A stretch of DNA of 64,000 nucleotides from contig WIXG01000036.1 of assembly GCA_009869945.1 (NCBI GenBank), positions 285,092 to 349,091 of the forward strand, given 5' to 3'. A program made the translations under genes and the position numbers. Position 1 is the first letter of the stretch; every line of letters starts with the position of its first letter. Source of the DNA: Mesaphorura yosii. Lineage: Eukaryota; Arthropoda; Collembola; Poduromorpha; Tullbergiidae. The notes beneath the pieces were generated by a model. That model had not been told where the DNA came from and searched no databases. It saw only the letters and a list, made by a program, of their open reading frames with translations. Below, in pieces: positions 34,193-46,503 of this stretch.

Positions 34193-36693
34193 TCAGGAGT
34201 TGAAATTACGAAAAACGGCAAATAGTTTATTCCTTTTCCTTTCGAACTGAGATGACATGAGGGCAGGCCCTGTTCCAGAAACTGTTCTCTCCATCTTGGA
34301 ATTTGCTTCTTGATGAGACAATTTTGTACGCATTTGTTCGTCCAGCAATTGCTGCATGTCAACCTAAATGTGAAACGAATACTTTACGACACTTTGCCCA
34401 GAATAACTTCCATGTGGATTCTGCAAATGCTCAGAGCAAATCTGACCTGCCATTGCTCCAGCTGTTCGCTTAGCTGAATCTTTTGCTGAACTGCCTCCAT
34501 CAGCTGGCTGTTGACTTGCATCATATCAATTCTTGTGCGTGCCACCTCGATCTCAGCCTTATTTTTCCGCTGAACGGCTTGATCTCGCACCTCCCAGGCT
34601 TTCTTGACAATCGCATCTTTTCCGAGATGCGTTTCCATCAAGTCCTTCTTGGCAATGTCTCTCTCTTCCCGGACTGCCTCCAGCTCAGCCTCTCGAACTA
34701 TGAGTTTACCTTTGAGACAGAAGGCGAGGTGTATTCAAAAATGAAATGAGAAGAGTACATTTTTAATCGACTGCTACTCACTTGTTAACTGGCTGATTTG
34801 TTCACTGAGTCGCTTGGCCACTTCATTTTTCTCAGTCAGGAATCTCTCAGATCGTTCTAGTGACTCTTCTGCGGAGTGAAGTCGCATTTCCAGCTCGACT
34901 TGGGATTTCGGGTTGCCTCCAGTTTCAAGAGGCAGGTCCCTGAGTAGCACCTTCAGCTCGTCTAGGCTTGAGCTCAATAGTCCAGACTGCGAAAAGTGAA
35001 AGACATGTAAATTGGCATAAACTTCACACGTGCTGTCAAAACGAGCTCGAGAAGTGAGCGAGAACGAGTATTTGTCTTTAATTTAGATACGAATTGCTCA
35101 CAGATTATCTGACAGGTCTTTGCGCATTTGATTATCTATGTCAGCAGGCCAACTTCATTGTCATTACAGGCTTCGAATCATGAGACAGCACTCATGCGTC
35201 TCCTTTCTCGTTGCGACACCTCAAAAGTTTCAATTTTCCCTTTCTGTCGGCTTCTCTAATGCAGTCAACTCTTAACTCGCATGCAAATCAATTCATGCAT
35301 CTGCCATCTTTTCTCACCTTAAATTGAGCTTCTGAACCGTTCATTGAGGCTTCGTTGCTTGTTTGATCGTCAGCACCTCTTTTCGCAGATCGTAGTTGCT
35401 GGCATAGGCCCAAGATGCAGGAATACGCGAGCCACATTTCTTCTTTCAACTGGAAAAATGAATTAACCAAATAATTATCCAATATCAACCATTTTAGCAC
35501 GCTTTATCATTTATAATTATGTTCAAAACAATCATTATTGAACTCTCAGCCCGTGCTAACCTCTCTCAGGTGCGTGTAGGAGTTTTCGGCATTTTCGTAG
35601 TCTCCAATATCATGATGTTCTTCGCCAAGCGATTGCGAAAGACGTACAGATGACGAGTCGAAAATTGCAGACATCTCAAGCTCACTTTGAAGTGATCGGT
35701 TCAGCGAGGATGATCGATTCAGAAACTCTAACCTGTAATGTGGAAGATTTTGAAGTTGTTAAGCCCATTAACAAACTGAAAGGTTTCAGGAGCACTTTAG
35801 CAAGGCGGACATTTACCTGTTTGCTAAAGACTGATTCGTTGACTTAATCTCGCTGATTTCATAGTTGGTGCTCGCTAGTTTCAACTCCTGATCGCGGTTC
35901 TGTCTCTCCAGATCCTGGATTTTCTGAGCGGAATGTTGCAGGTGTAGAGAAAGACCGTTGTTTTCAGACAGCAGCATGTCCATCTTCCTCTCGAGATCTG
36001 CTTTCTTGCAGGATATAAATGTAATCTGTCAAAATAAAACGTGTAATCGATAACTGCGAATGAGCGTGATGTGTCTAAATCGAGACGGAGCAAGCAACCG
36101 TACTTCATCACGGAGATTTTCCAGATGATTGACTTGGTCAGAAAGTACGCACTTCCTGATTGAATACTGATCCTTCAATGACTGAATCTGCATGGTCAAT
36201 TTTTCCTCTCGACTGGCCATTTCGGCTAGTTCAAAGCTTAATTTGTGGTTTTGTTCACTCAGCTCTGAAATCTGTGCAGTTTTCTCCTTGTCACTGGCCC
36301 GCGCGTGTTTTTGCTGGTCGTCCAACATCGTCTGCAGATCGTTGATGTCCGCCTGAAGCTCGGACACGCGTATGTCATAGTCTGCAATGGCAGCGTCAAG
36401 CTTACGCCGAAGAATGTACTTTTCCTGCTCCAAAAGCTGAAACATTCACCGTTTACGATTTTAGACACGTATCAGATCTTGTCTAGGCTGGCTTACAACA
36501 ATTTGCTATTTTGTTGAAATACCTCCAGCTTTTGGCTGTACTCTTCCGTGATTCTTTCATTCTGCCTGGACAGTTCTTCATTTCTGTCAAGGAGGGCTTT
36601 GCCCAACTCTGCGGCCAAAATTAAATCACAGTCTTTCTGCTTCAGCTGCTCTTCCACATCTACGTCTTCATCGTCTCCTGCTCTTTTTGCCAT
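34193..36693 (-). CDS. BICDL1: BICD-related dynein adaptor (BICDR1/BICDL1 type)
   Basis: BICD-related proteins are coiled-coil adaptors joining dynein-dynactin to Rab6 and other vesicle cargo. Eight exons (36523-36693, 36104-36436, 35817-36025, 35561-35732, 35318-35449, 34782-34986, 34447-34709, 34193-34363) join in phase to 551 residues, close to the family's roughly 570. The CC1-box dynein light-intermediate-chain motif is visible as LILAAELGKALLDRNEEL near residue 25, with the conserved AAxxG and paired leucines. The C-terminal cargo-binding coil has ARTRIDMMQVNSQLMEAVQQ and KIQLSEQLEQWQ, matching the most conserved part of BICDR1. The end KRNKLFAVFRNFNS corresponds to the family's KRLFSFFRKI-type tail. 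Nearly the whole protein is predicted coiled coil with a short Ser-rich break around residues 270-290. Confidence 0.93.
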
Positions 36694-38062
36694 GACCGTA
36701 TGCGATTAGCTGAGAAAGCTCTTGAAATGAAGTCATTCAAGAACGCGAGCAAGGGCTTTCGCTTCGTTCTCACGAGTTGCTAATTATCTTGTTGTCGGTC
36801 CAAGCTCCAGCCTCTCGCGAATCTGCGAGTATGAGAAATGTGCGAAAGGTGTCAGTCACTTGCATGCATCATTATGCAGTCTTTGCCAAAATATTAATGA
36901 TAATTTTCATGAACAAAAATGTGATTTTAGAAAACGAACCTGCTGAATGCCTTTCCTCGTGTAATTCAAAGGTACTTTTGTATTCCAGGACGTTTCAGTT
37001 TCTTGCACCAGAATAAATGCTTTCGCAATAACACAGTACATTTTTATCGAAATTTCACAGAAACCATCCTATTTTTGTTCATTTTTCCTTCAGACAGCGA
37101 TGACAATGATGACTGGAAAAGGTTAGGTCAAAGTGTGATAGATTCCTAGGGTTTGCGACTCACAAACTCAAATGTACATATTTGACTTTTGAAATCGTGA
37201 TTCGTGAGTCGTAACTCTGAAAATTCTATTGTTTATCTTCTCACGATGGTTAATGCTGGTCCCTGACACACGTCACGTCACTGCGTTGGGTTTTGACAGC
37301 AGGACCCGTCGCTGATTGTTGACTATGACTAAGCTCATTGCCATTGCCCATCGCCATCACCTGAAATAACTCATTTCATTTTCATTAACATCAAAGTATA
37401 AAGGTACATCGACACTTTTAAGACCAGAAGATCATATGTGCACAGTTATTGCCATTGCCGTGCAGGTCTATTTAAAAGGCAGCTCTGCCAGCGCTTAGTG
37501 CATTGAACAGACCAAATGCTTAGTGTTAGTGCTTAAGAACATTTCAAGCATGGCCTGATGATGAGGGTATGATGGGTTTATGGACTCGAATCGCTCTCCC
37601 CGTCCACCTGTATGTATTCATTGCCGTACGTGGGAGAAACCACCTAACAATGCAACTTGTGACACAGAGCAACGAATACCGATTTGATAAACCCTTTCTC
37701 ATAAGCATGCCTGTTGTGCTTCTCGTAGCAAAAATACAGGTAAAAATACAGGTAAATATTTGCACCTAGCCATAAGCCCGTCCCACTGACGTAGCCGTAA
37801 AAATATTTATGACTGACTCATTGCCATTGCATAATTCACAATGTGGCTAATTTGCAATTTGATCTTGGCCTGTCTGCAAAAGTCTCTCGCGCGGAGTGAA
37901 GACACATTTGCGAATGAAGACTCCGGGAAACAATGCACGAATTCGTAAACTCACAGTTTATTTTGTCTTATGAATATGAATTTACAGAATTTTATTACGA
38001 AATTAATACAGAAAGAAGTAATATTAAGTTTGTGTCTGAATGAATGCTCGCACGAAGCAGGT
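36694..38062. other. Intergenic region BICDL1 / PRPF19
   Basis: About 1.4 kb between two minus-strand genes. It holds the PRPF19 3' UTR, a poly(A) signal, intergenic ATTGCC-type repeats and the BICDL1 upstream region. No supported coding region. Confidence 0.45.
37957..37962 (-). promoter_or_regulatory. Poly(A) signal for PRPF19
   Basis: Reverse-complement AATAAA about 100 nt beyond the PRPF19 stop codon. Confidence 0.6.
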
Positions 38063-39876
38063 CTACTCCGTGTTCGCATTTGTTATGAAGCCATACAGCT
38101 TCACTGTGCGATCCAACGAAGTTGACACGAGGTGGGCTGCATTATGACCAAAACGAACACCAGTGGAAATGTCCGTGTGGTCGGAGAAGACGGCCAGTTC
38201 ATTCCATGTTTTGCATCCATAGATACTGAGAAATTGGGAACCGATGACAATAAGTTGTGGGTTTTGACGAGAAAGAACACTTTTTAAGTGCCTTGGGTTA
38301 GCTTACCGAACGTCAGTTCCGCTTAGTGCGAGATACGACCCACTGTCGTCGAAAGCCAAGTCGGTAATTTGGAATCCTTGACCCAAGTCAATGGTCTTGA
38401 AATTCTTTAGCTTTCTCAGATCCCACAGCTTCACAGAGGAGTCCTTCGATGCGCTCGCCAAGTAGTAGCCATTCTCCGAGAAGGAAATCCCCGTGATTGC
38501 GTCATAGTGACCACGGAAATTCGCCACGTTGGATTGCTCCTTCAAATCCCAAATTTTCACAGCGCCATCCATAGTGCCTGTAGCAAAGATCAGTCCGTCC
38601 GGGTGGAATTGAGCCAGAGTCAGCGAGACTCCTTCTTCGCCCTCCCCACCCTGCGTATTAATATCATTGAATTAATAGTCGCCGGTCACCTCTCGTTTAG
38701 TATCATATCAGCTGGAGGAGAATTCTTTTATTGCACATACCTTAGCCAATAGAGTAGCACTATCAAGATCCGAAAATGCCCACTTCTCAGCAGAGGAAGA
38801 GAGAAGGTACTCTCCGGTGGCGTGCAATGACAGTCCGGTAACAGGTCCTTCATGGAACTTGAGACTGCTCATCGACTCACCTTTCGAAACTTCCCACACA
38901 CGTATGGTAGTGTCCTTTGAGCCACTTATTACATGTGTCTGCAATGCAATAGAAACAGACTTAGGTTACATTTCCGTATGTTTAAGTAGAAATCAAAACA
39001 AGACTTCACCTCATTTGAATGAGAGACCACAGACAATATTTGACTCGCGTGTCCTTTCAGAGTAGAAACAATTTGTTCCTTTTCCAAGTCAAAGACAATA
39101 ACAGCCTTGTCGTTTCCTCCAGTAGCAACAATTCTAGACGTAGGACTCATATCCAAGCAAGTTATGCCAGGACTGCTGACGCTATGTAATCCCTGTTAAG
39201 CAAGATCAGTACGAATATTTGGTATAGTACTTACAGAATTTAATCTATATCTCATCTATGCCCTCACAGTATGGCTTGCCAGCACACGGAATTCCTTGAT
39301 CACTTCCGCTGAAACAAGTCCTTCAGGAGTGATCTTACTCTTCTTCTTGCGGTCTTGAGTCAACACAGCTGCATTGTCCTGAAGTGCCTGTTGAACAGCT
39401 GCACTAATGCCGATAGCCTGATTCGACGCGATCTCCATTCGTTCAGCTCCAGCATGACTCTCCGCCGGCTTCAAGTTGACGAACGCTTCTCTTGCAGCCG
39501 TCAGTTCCTTTGACAGTCTGGCAATAACTCGACAAGCTGCATCATGCTGGTACATTGCATGAGACAATTCTTGACGTGCTGTGGCCAATTGCTGTCGGAG
39601 CGTGAAGTTATTAAGCATGGCGGCGTCCCACTCGTCTTGCAGTGATTTGAGTATGCCAGGAATGCTGGTTGTAGCCGGAACTTTAGCCTTAAGGAAAGGT
39701 GGTGTCTTCAGCTCAATCAACATGTCAGCCGTAAGGTCTTGGCCATTGATGGGGTCCTTATTTCCATTCTCCTGCAGGGCCTTCTCGATCAGCCGGCGCT
39801 CGAAGATGCTTCCTGACACCGGCGAAATGACCGGAGTCTCGGGGATTTCGTTTGAAATAGCACACACGAGCGACAT
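38063..39876 (-). CDS. PRPF19: Pre-mRNA-processing factor 19 (U-box E3 ligase)
   Basis: PRPF19 is the core of the NineTeen complex, needed for spliceosome activation, and is a U-box ubiquitin ligase. Five exons (39268-39876, 39010-39192, 38741-38938, 38307-38650, 38063-38225) join in phase to 498 residues (human 504). The start codon at 39876 gives [20 protein letters not shown], the normal N-terminus of the U-box; an in-frame extension further upstream lacks ATG. The coiled-coil tetramerisation region shows [19 protein letters not shown] and [20 protein letters not shown]. The C-terminal WD40 propeller includes [52 protein letters not shown] and [15 protein letters not shown]. No unusual change was seen in the conserved parts. 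Confidence 0.97.
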
Positions 39877-40725
39877 GGCTCCAACTGAACGGTCAACTCG
39901 ACTTGAATTAACCAACAGAAATATTTGAATCTCAAGCTAACAGTAGCAATAAGTTAACTGTTCAGAAATCAGCAGATTACTTTCACACAAAAAATAGATT
40001 GCAGATAAAGCGTCTCCAGCCTCGCACGCTTTTCATACAGCCCGGTTCCTCTACTTTTCATGTTCTTATCCCGCGTAGCTTCTGCATAGAGATCATGATA
40101 GCAAAGACAGGCAAAGCAGGCAGACAGCATTGACTGCTTGCTGCCTTTGAGTATACGCAAGAGCTATGGTGGTTGGTGGGCCATGGGGCCATGGGCCTCG
40201 CTATGCTGGCAAGCACATGGACCAAACAAAAAGTAGTACAAGAACTGGTGGCTGGATGGTTTTTCATGATTTGTTGTGGGAGGAGATTCTCACGTCCCTG
40301 TCTGTCAATCTCCAATGCCAATTCCCTTCACTATTGATTCTGACTATCGACTGTTGACTGACTGTAATTGTACTCGAATTTAGTTTGTCAGCATAAAATT
40401 TGCATGCTGACACCTGTGACTGGATCACTCTCCAAATTCCTCTCGCTGCGGGCAGCAACAAAATGTCACCTCTAACCAAACATTAGTCAATCGATTCATG
40501 CATTGGGGTGGACGTGGAGTTTAATTTTTTATGAGCAAAGTCTGTGGTTTTCGTGAATCGTCCTCACAAGAATCGAAAATAATTCAATCTAGTTTGTCAC
40601 TGGATGGAATGGCGTCTGGATATGGAAAGAATGTCGACTTCGTGCACCAACCAAAAGTAGGAAAGCTCGCCAACTGAATGAACCAACCTGCCAACGAATT
40701 TCTTTAGACCAGAGGCAATGTCGAC
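39877..40725. other. Divergent intergenic region PRPF19 / UNC119
   Basis: About 0.85 kb. Probably holds both promoters and 5' UTRs. Several open frames of 60 to 87 codons have no conserved features. Confidence 0.45.
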
Positions 40726-40729
40726 ATGA
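40718..40729 (+). promoter_or_regulatory. Three-codon uORF overlapping the UNC119 start
   Basis: The sequence ATGTCGACATGA encodes Met-Ser-Thr-stop. Its TGA (40727-40729) shares bases with the UNC119 ATG (40726-40728) as ATGA. Terminating ribosomes would sit directly on the main start codon. Confidence 0.6.
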
Positions 40730-41599
40730 CCAACAATAAACCAGGTACAGTTATCTCTCGTCTCTTTGTGCTGGGCTGAGGTTCACAGTCAACAATTGTC
40801 TGCAGATATTTCGATGGAGGACCGCTTAAGAAATGCTACCATCGTCACGCCCGAAGACGTTCTTAATTTGAAATCAATAACGAAAGGTGAGGATGTTTCT
40901 TACGAGGATTTCATACGTTTATCTCTGAAAATTCTTAATTTCAGATTATCTATGCAAGCCAGAAGACAATATTTACGAAATTGACTTCAGGCGTTTCAAA
41001 ATTCGAGATATTGACACGGACACTGTGCTGTTTGAAGTCGTTAAGCCATCAAATTGGCCTGAGACCGATGTGGAAGAGGCCAACATTGAGTCGAACTCAA
41101 GTCGTTTTGTTCGTTATCAATTTACACCACAGTTCCTAAAATTAAGCGTGGTTGGAGCGACGTAAGTTTTTGCTTTTTCTTACAAGGGCTAGAATTTACA
41201 TTGTATGTAAAGTTAACCGAAATTATGTTTCAGGGTCGAATTCACGGTAGGGTCGACCCCAGTGGAAGGCTTTCGAATGATTGAGAGGCACTTTTTCGGC
41301 AGTACTCTACTGAAGACGTTTGATTTCGAATTTGGCTTTTGCATTCCTCATAGCCGAAACACATGCGAACATATTTACGAATTTCCAAACCTCTCCGATG
41401 ACTTGAGTAAGCCCTGACAGTCTTTTACTGGTGAGAGATGAACGGGCATTAATCTCACAATTTTTCAACTTTTGCAGTTAAGGACATGATACAGTGTCCA
41501 TTCCAGACGCGATCGGACTCATTCTACTTTGTCGACAACAAACTCATCATGCACAACAAGGCGGAGTACTCTTACGACAGTGGTGGGATAATTGGATGA
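40726..41599 (+). CDS. UNC119: UNC119 lipid-binding chaperone
   Basis: UNC119 binds the myristoylated N-terminus of proteins such as G-protein alpha subunits and carries them to cilia and membranes, with release by Arl2/Arl3. Five exons (40726-40744, 40806-40886, 40945-41161, 41234-41406, 41478-41599) join in phase to 203 residues. Conserved stretches are [97 protein letters not shown], and [20 protein letters not shown] near the end. These cover the GMP-PDE-delta-like fold fully. The N-terminal tail before the fold is short. A three-codon uORF overlaps the start codon. Confidence 0.95.
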
Positions 41600-42083
41600 T
41601 ATTAGTGAACATTAGCTGTGATAGGGGCTAAGTCAGCACTGGATCTTCTATGCACTATGCACATGCAAACTCACAAGGATTACGAATTTTATGATTTTAG
41701 TCTCGGTTCCTACAATGTCATTTTATAGTTCTAATTTTATAAATCACGACACGGTTTGGGTTTTTACTTGCTATTCATTTGATCACAAAGTCATCACCTA
41801 TGAATTCTCTTTCACGAAGCATAAGCAAGTCTTCGGCCTGCCGCTCATGGAACATTTGCACGAAATGAAGAAATGATCACTTGGCGCATAGTCACCAGTC
41901 TCTGTGCACACGATCCCGACGGCGCAAAGAGTGGCACGGCGGCAAGAATGGTGTAACGAATGGACTCGTCAAATCATTATTACTTTCAAATTGGTATAAT
42001 TAATCTATTCATTAGTAAAATATCAAGTAGTAACTGTATTAATAGTAACATCGAATTGTTAACTAATTCAATCTTTCTGACTA
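41600..42083. other. Convergent 3' region UNC119 / RAB35
   Basis: About 0.48 kb, AT-rich, made of the two 3' UTRs. A 61-codon open frame at 41691-41876 lies just downstream of UNC119 and shows no recognisable family. Confidence 0.5.
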
Positions 42084-42998
42084 TCAACAGCATCTGTTTT
42101 TATCTCGGCCGAGTCCACCTTTGCCCGGTGATCCTCTGGTAAGGTTTACAGTATCTTTGCCATCCTCTCCAAATCTCTGCTGCGACTTTTTCGTCTGCAG
42201 TACTTGGCGAGTAATTTCCATAAACATCTGCAATCAGCAAAGAAAAAAGAAAATTTTGATTAGATTATGATTTCTCTGTCCTGGACGCCTGGATGCTTGA
42301 ATGAGACGCCGGAATATATTGCACTTGTGTACCTCCTCAACGTTCACGTTGTCTTTAGCACTAGTTTCGAATAACCTAATCGACATTTGGTCGGCGAATC
42401 TCTGTGCATCCCCCGTCAGTACAACTTTTCGTGATGGATCGTCATTCTTGTTTCCCACAAGTATCCTGTTCACTAGGTCGCAGTTTTGTTCAATCTCCAG
42501 TAACCATCTTCGCACATTTGCAAAGGATTCACCATTTGTGACATCATAAACTATTATTACACCATGTGTCCCACGGTAATACCTTCAAGAATCAATTCAT
42601 TAGCTAAACTCTTGGAATGTCTGACGAAAAGGATGACAATGACAATGATTTACGTACGTGGATGTTATGGTACGGAATCTTTCTTGGCCTGCTGTGTCCC
42701 AAATCTGTAGTTTGACTCTTCGACCTTCTATGTCCAGAGTCCGAATTTTAAAGTCCACTCCAATTGTGGTTATGTGGTTTGTGGAAAAGACATTATCGGC
42801 AAATCTCACCAGCAGAGCACTTTTTCCCACTCCTGTCAAAATAAAAGCAAAAGATGAAACTCGTGTATACTACCTTGAAAATTGTACAATAGATTAAACT
42901 AACTACTAACCACTGTCGCCAATGATAAGTAGTTTGAAAAGGTGATCGTATTCTTTGTCCTGCCTCGTGGAATAACCACCAGCAGAACGTTGGGCCAT
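42084..42998 (-). CDS. RAB35: Rab GTPase, Rab35 type
   Basis: Rab35 is a small GTPase for fast endosomal recycling, cytokinesis and actin control. Four exons (42911-42998, 42658-42832, 42333-42582, 42084-42227) join in phase to 218 residues. G-motifs are intact: [14 protein letters not shown], the switch I/interswitch [47 protein letters not shown] and [14 protein letters not shown]. The RabF1 sequence and [19 protein letters not shown] fit Rab35 better than Rab1 or Rab8. The C-terminus ends RDKNRCC, a dual-cysteine prenylation motif. The N-terminus is about a dozen residues longer than vertebrate Rab35 ([20 protein letters not shown]). No ATG occurs nearer the G-domain in the first exon. Confidence 0.94.
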
Positions 42999-44573
42999 TA
43001 TTGATGACGAGGAATTTTAAGAAGACAAGCTCATAGTCTGTACACTGTTTTCTTCCCCTTCACTCAGCACCACAAATATTTTGATCTCTTGTATGACTTT
43101 TATCAAGTTATCAGCTGAGACGTTATAGCTCAGATGAATTCTTGATCTAGAAAAGAGCTTGTTTTGGCACTGGAGTAACTAACACGAGTGGGGTGTGTTC
43201 TTTTCAGAGTTTTACATCCACCCTCAACTTCAATTCAGTTATTACCGGTGCCACGACCACTACGAGGTAGCAGAACTTACACCGGATCCGGACTATGCAC
43301 TCTTACCGCTTTTATGCTGTCCAAACTAAATTCCTGAATTCGAATTTGAGTGGTTATGTAAAATGTCAAATAATTCCAAGGCTTGAAACTGAAATGAAAG
43401 GGTTAATTTTGCAAGAGACTGAATTTTACCGCTTTGCTTCCCCCGGCTCCGCCCACCACTGAGGGCGAGATGAGATGTGAGTTATGGAGAAATATGATTG
43501 TGTCCGGTTTTGTTTTCCTGTGATATATGATTGAATGGTGACTGATATTGGTTGCCGCTTTGTAATGAGCCGCTTATCAAATGAGGACGAGTGAAAGCAG
43601 GAAAAAATGAGATTTATGCTGTGTAGCCGAAGCGTCTCCTTTGGTCCTGTCTCAACTCTCAACTGGTATAAACAGCACCGAGCTGACGACGAAAGTTTCT
43701 GCGTATTAATACGTTCATGCAGTGCTTAGTTAATTTTAATAGCTCTTGCATTGGACTCATGTGCCTACAGAATTGTTGAGTCTAGTGCTAATTATATATA
43801 CTTACGCTTTCAGCACATTTAGTAAATTCATTGAGCCCAATTAGTAATTTGCAATCTTCAGACACAGACGTCAGACGTCGTGCGTAGCATGTTATCAATC
43901 CACCAGCGTTTCATTTAACTGGAGCCTGGATCGAGACAAAGACCTGACCCTGTGCGATCTTGATCTTATGATCTTAGAAACATACTTCAGCATCTTTGCA
44001 GCGATGTAACCTTTCACCGGCCTCTCCGAATGCGGTTTTTCTCTTCATATACAACACCAGCAATCTGTAGTGACCATATGAAAGAAAAAGATTGCCCACT
44101 TTCTATTTTCTCATGTTTCTAGATTTTACAAAATTGTTCGCACCAGAACTCCGGCTTCGTGGCGTAGCGTGAACGAACGGGAAGTGATTCAGTACATCGA
44201 CGTTCCACCTTCCTTCGAGAGCGAATGTACAAAGCTCAGCCTCAACACACGGCGCTGCGTCGCAATGCAAGTGCAGAGACCTGTCAATCTTGTTTACGAG
44301 TACATACGGCTGATCATATGCGTGCAAATGTCTTGAGCGAAAACCCAGGCTTTGCCTGCGTATGCAGTTTTGAATCTTAAACTGTTTCTGGACTTGTAAT
44401 ATTTATTACCAGATTTTAACTTTCTCCTCCACTTTCTTCAAAGTTGACTATTGTTCTTTGAACATGGATCCGACTTAGTAGGGCTCTGTAGTTGGTCTTT
44501 TCCTCCGCTCGTAACATAATTTTGCAATGTCAGAGGGTAAAAAGGGTTCAGCAGGATACAAAGGCAGTGGTCG
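42999..44573. other. Divergent intergenic region RAB35 / TPST
   Basis: About 1.6 kb. Expected to hold both promoters. Open frames at 43426-43662 and 44103-44327 (minus strand) show no conserved protein features and were not accepted. Confidence 0.45.
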
Positions 44574-44577
44574 ATGA
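44527..44577 (+). promoter_or_regulatory. 16-codon uORF overlapping the TPST start
   Basis: A small open frame encodes [16 protein letters not shown] and stops at TGA 44575-44577, which shares bases with the TPST start ATG 44574-44576 as ATGA. The two frames differ by one base, so main-frame translation would need leaky scanning or immediate reinitiation. Confidence 0.6.
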
Positions 44578-46050
44578 CCAATGACACTCAACATCAAGAC
44601 GTCGTCAGCAGAAACTGTGATCGGTGTGAGATGCATGTGCTACGCGGATTTGGAAATTACCGACGATTTATCCTAACCACGTTCCTCTTCGGGATTCCGT
44701 TGTTTGTCATAATCTTGTGTGTTCGAGATCGCAGTGGAAATGCCATTAACTGCCCGCAATTCTCCAGTAGGGAGGTGAGGAACAATGTGGTACTAAGAAT
44801 CAGCTTATACTTTACTTGCAATCCACCAGATATGAGTCAATTTATCTGATGTTTAATCTTTCAGACAGCTGTCATTGATGTAGAAGGCAAAGTTAACGCT
44901 TACGGCAGATCATCTCCTCTGATCTTCATTGGTGGATTTCCCAGATCTGGAACGACCTTAGCAAGAGCCATGTTAGACGCACACAAGGACATTCGATGTG
45001 GTGAAGAGACACGTGTGGTCCCTCGTATACTCCAGCTTGCTGCACAGTGGAACAGATCCGCGAAGGAAACTAATCGATTACACGAAGCTGGTCTGACTGA
45101 TCAGGTTCGCAAAGTCAATAGCATGTTAACGAGGTATTTTAGGATCAATGCATTATGCTACGCAGATAATTGGCGACGCAGTTGCTGCATTTATTTTGGA
45201 GGTGGTTGTGAAACATGGGGAACCTGCTCCTCGACTGTGCAACAAAGACCCCTTTACGCTTAAATATGGAGTTTACCTGATGAAGATATTTCCAAACGCC
45301 AAGTTCATATTTATGATCAGGGATGGAAGAGCTGTGGTTCATTCTCTAATACAAAGAAAGGTAAACCTGAGTAATGCTCCACCGATAGTCTGAAGACGAT
45401 GCACGAATAATCAATCCGTTCTTGTCTTGTTCAGGTCACTGTCACTGGGTTCGACCTGACAAATTATAGGCAATGCTTAACAAAATGGTCAAATTCCATG
45501 AAAACCATGCTACGTGAGTGTGACGAGATTGGTCCGTCGCGTTGCCTTAAAGTTAAGTACGAGGATCTAGTTTTGCATCCAAGACTGCAGATGGAAAGAA
45601 TACTCAATTATCTTGACCTTCCCTGGATGGAGGATGTAATGCATCACGAGCAATACATTAACAAACCGGGAGGTGTATCCTTGTCAAAGTAAGTCGTGCT
45701 TCAATTTAGTTGACTGTGAAGTTCGAAGAAATAGAAACGATTGAGTTTAGTTCTAAATGAACATGGTTCCGTGTTTCAGGGTTGAGCGCTCATCCGATCA
45801 AGTCATCAAACCCGTAAATGTTGAAGCACTATCAAAATGGGTGGGGTCAATTCCAGACGACGTGGTTCAAGATATGGCGAATATTGCGCCGGTCCTACAA
45901 ACATTAGGGTACAAGCCGAACGAAAATCCTCCCAACTATGGCATTCCTGATCCAGAAGTTGCAACCAACACAAACTATGTAATGAAGGAAGCGGACAAAT
46001 GGAAGAAGAACGCTGAGAATATCTTGGAACGATCAAAGCAACAGACATAG
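44574..46050 (+). CDS. TPST: Protein-tyrosine sulfotransferase
   Basis: TPST moves sulfate from PAPS to tyrosines of secreted and membrane proteins in the trans-Golgi. Five exons (44574-44774, 44865-45104, 45166-45360, 45435-45688, 45780-46050) join in phase to 386 residues, typical for the family. A short cytosolic tail precedes a type II signal anchor ([19 protein letters not shown]). The 5'-phosphosulfate-binding loop is [18 protein letters not shown], followed by the catalytic-Glu motif [11 protein letters not shown]. Further matches are [32 protein letters not shown], the 3'-phosphate motif [31 protein letters not shown] and [17 protein letters not shown]. One main TPST is usual in arthropods, so I leave it unnumbered. 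The start follows a uORF whose stop overlaps it. Confidence 0.96.
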
Positions 46051-46130
46051 ACTTTCTACATTACATTAAATTATACAGCCGCGAAATTCCTCCCTAAGCT
46101 AATGTTAATGCTGAAAGATTACAAATTGTG

Positions 46131-46136
46131 AATAAA
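46131..46136 (+). promoter_or_regulatory. Poly(A) signal for TPST
   Basis: AATAAA about 80 nt past the TPST stop codon. Confidence 0.6.
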
Positions 46137-46311
46137 TACTCTTAAACCAGGAAAACCCGTGAATCCTCGCCGATTATTATGTTGCGCCTCTTTTCTTGTC
46201 TTCTTGACCAATTAGCATTTACAGTGCAGATCCAAGATGAATGTGTTGTAGAATATCGCATCATAATTTTGTCCTGACCTGACCCCGGAAGTTGTACATC
46301 ACGTTACCATG

Positions 46312-46503
46312 TCACTGCCTTTGTTTTGAGATGCACATGTTCTCAATCCTTGTGTTATGAGCTTTGCCCACAGGAAAGGCGCATTCCTTCATATCCCAAT
46401 CCTCAAGCAAATACTCAGGATCATGCCTACTGCGAATAAATTCGTAAATTTTATTTCTGTAGAAGACTATGGAGTCAGTCAATTTCCAGTACCACTCAAG
46501 CAT
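46312..46503 (-). CDS. Small uncharacterised protein, 63 residues
   Basis: A single-exon ATG-to-stop frame on the minus strand, between TPST and UBE3B. An in-frame stop lies shortly upstream, so the ATG at 46503 is the first. The product is rich in aromatic and charged residues (MLEWYWKLTDSIVFYRNKIY, then EFIRSRHDPEYLLEDWDMKE and CAFPVGKAHNTR), unlike the low-complexity or hydrophobic frames that arise by chance here. It has two cysteines and no signal peptide or membrane segment. It would be transcribed divergently from UBE3B with about 240 bp between the starts. I do not recognise a family. It could be a genuine small gene or a chance frame. Confidence 0.4.
   Translation of the reverse strand: MLEWYWKLTDSIVFYRNKIYEFIRSRHDPEYLLEDWDMKECAFPVGKAHNTRIENMCISKQRQ

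Noticed and set aside
12470-37565. Shared 14-mer CATGGCCTGATGAT at about 12475 and 37550 as a dispersed repeat
   Set aside because: A single 14-base match in 64 kb is expected by chance; flanks do not match.
39877-39915. In-frame N-terminal extension of PRPF19
   Set aside because: It starts at a TTG codon, not ATG, and the accepted ATG at 39876 gives the highly conserved U-box N-terminus.
43426-44327. Minus-strand open frames between RAB35 and TPST
   Set aside because: No conserved motif; consistent with chance in 1.6 kb of intergenic DNA.
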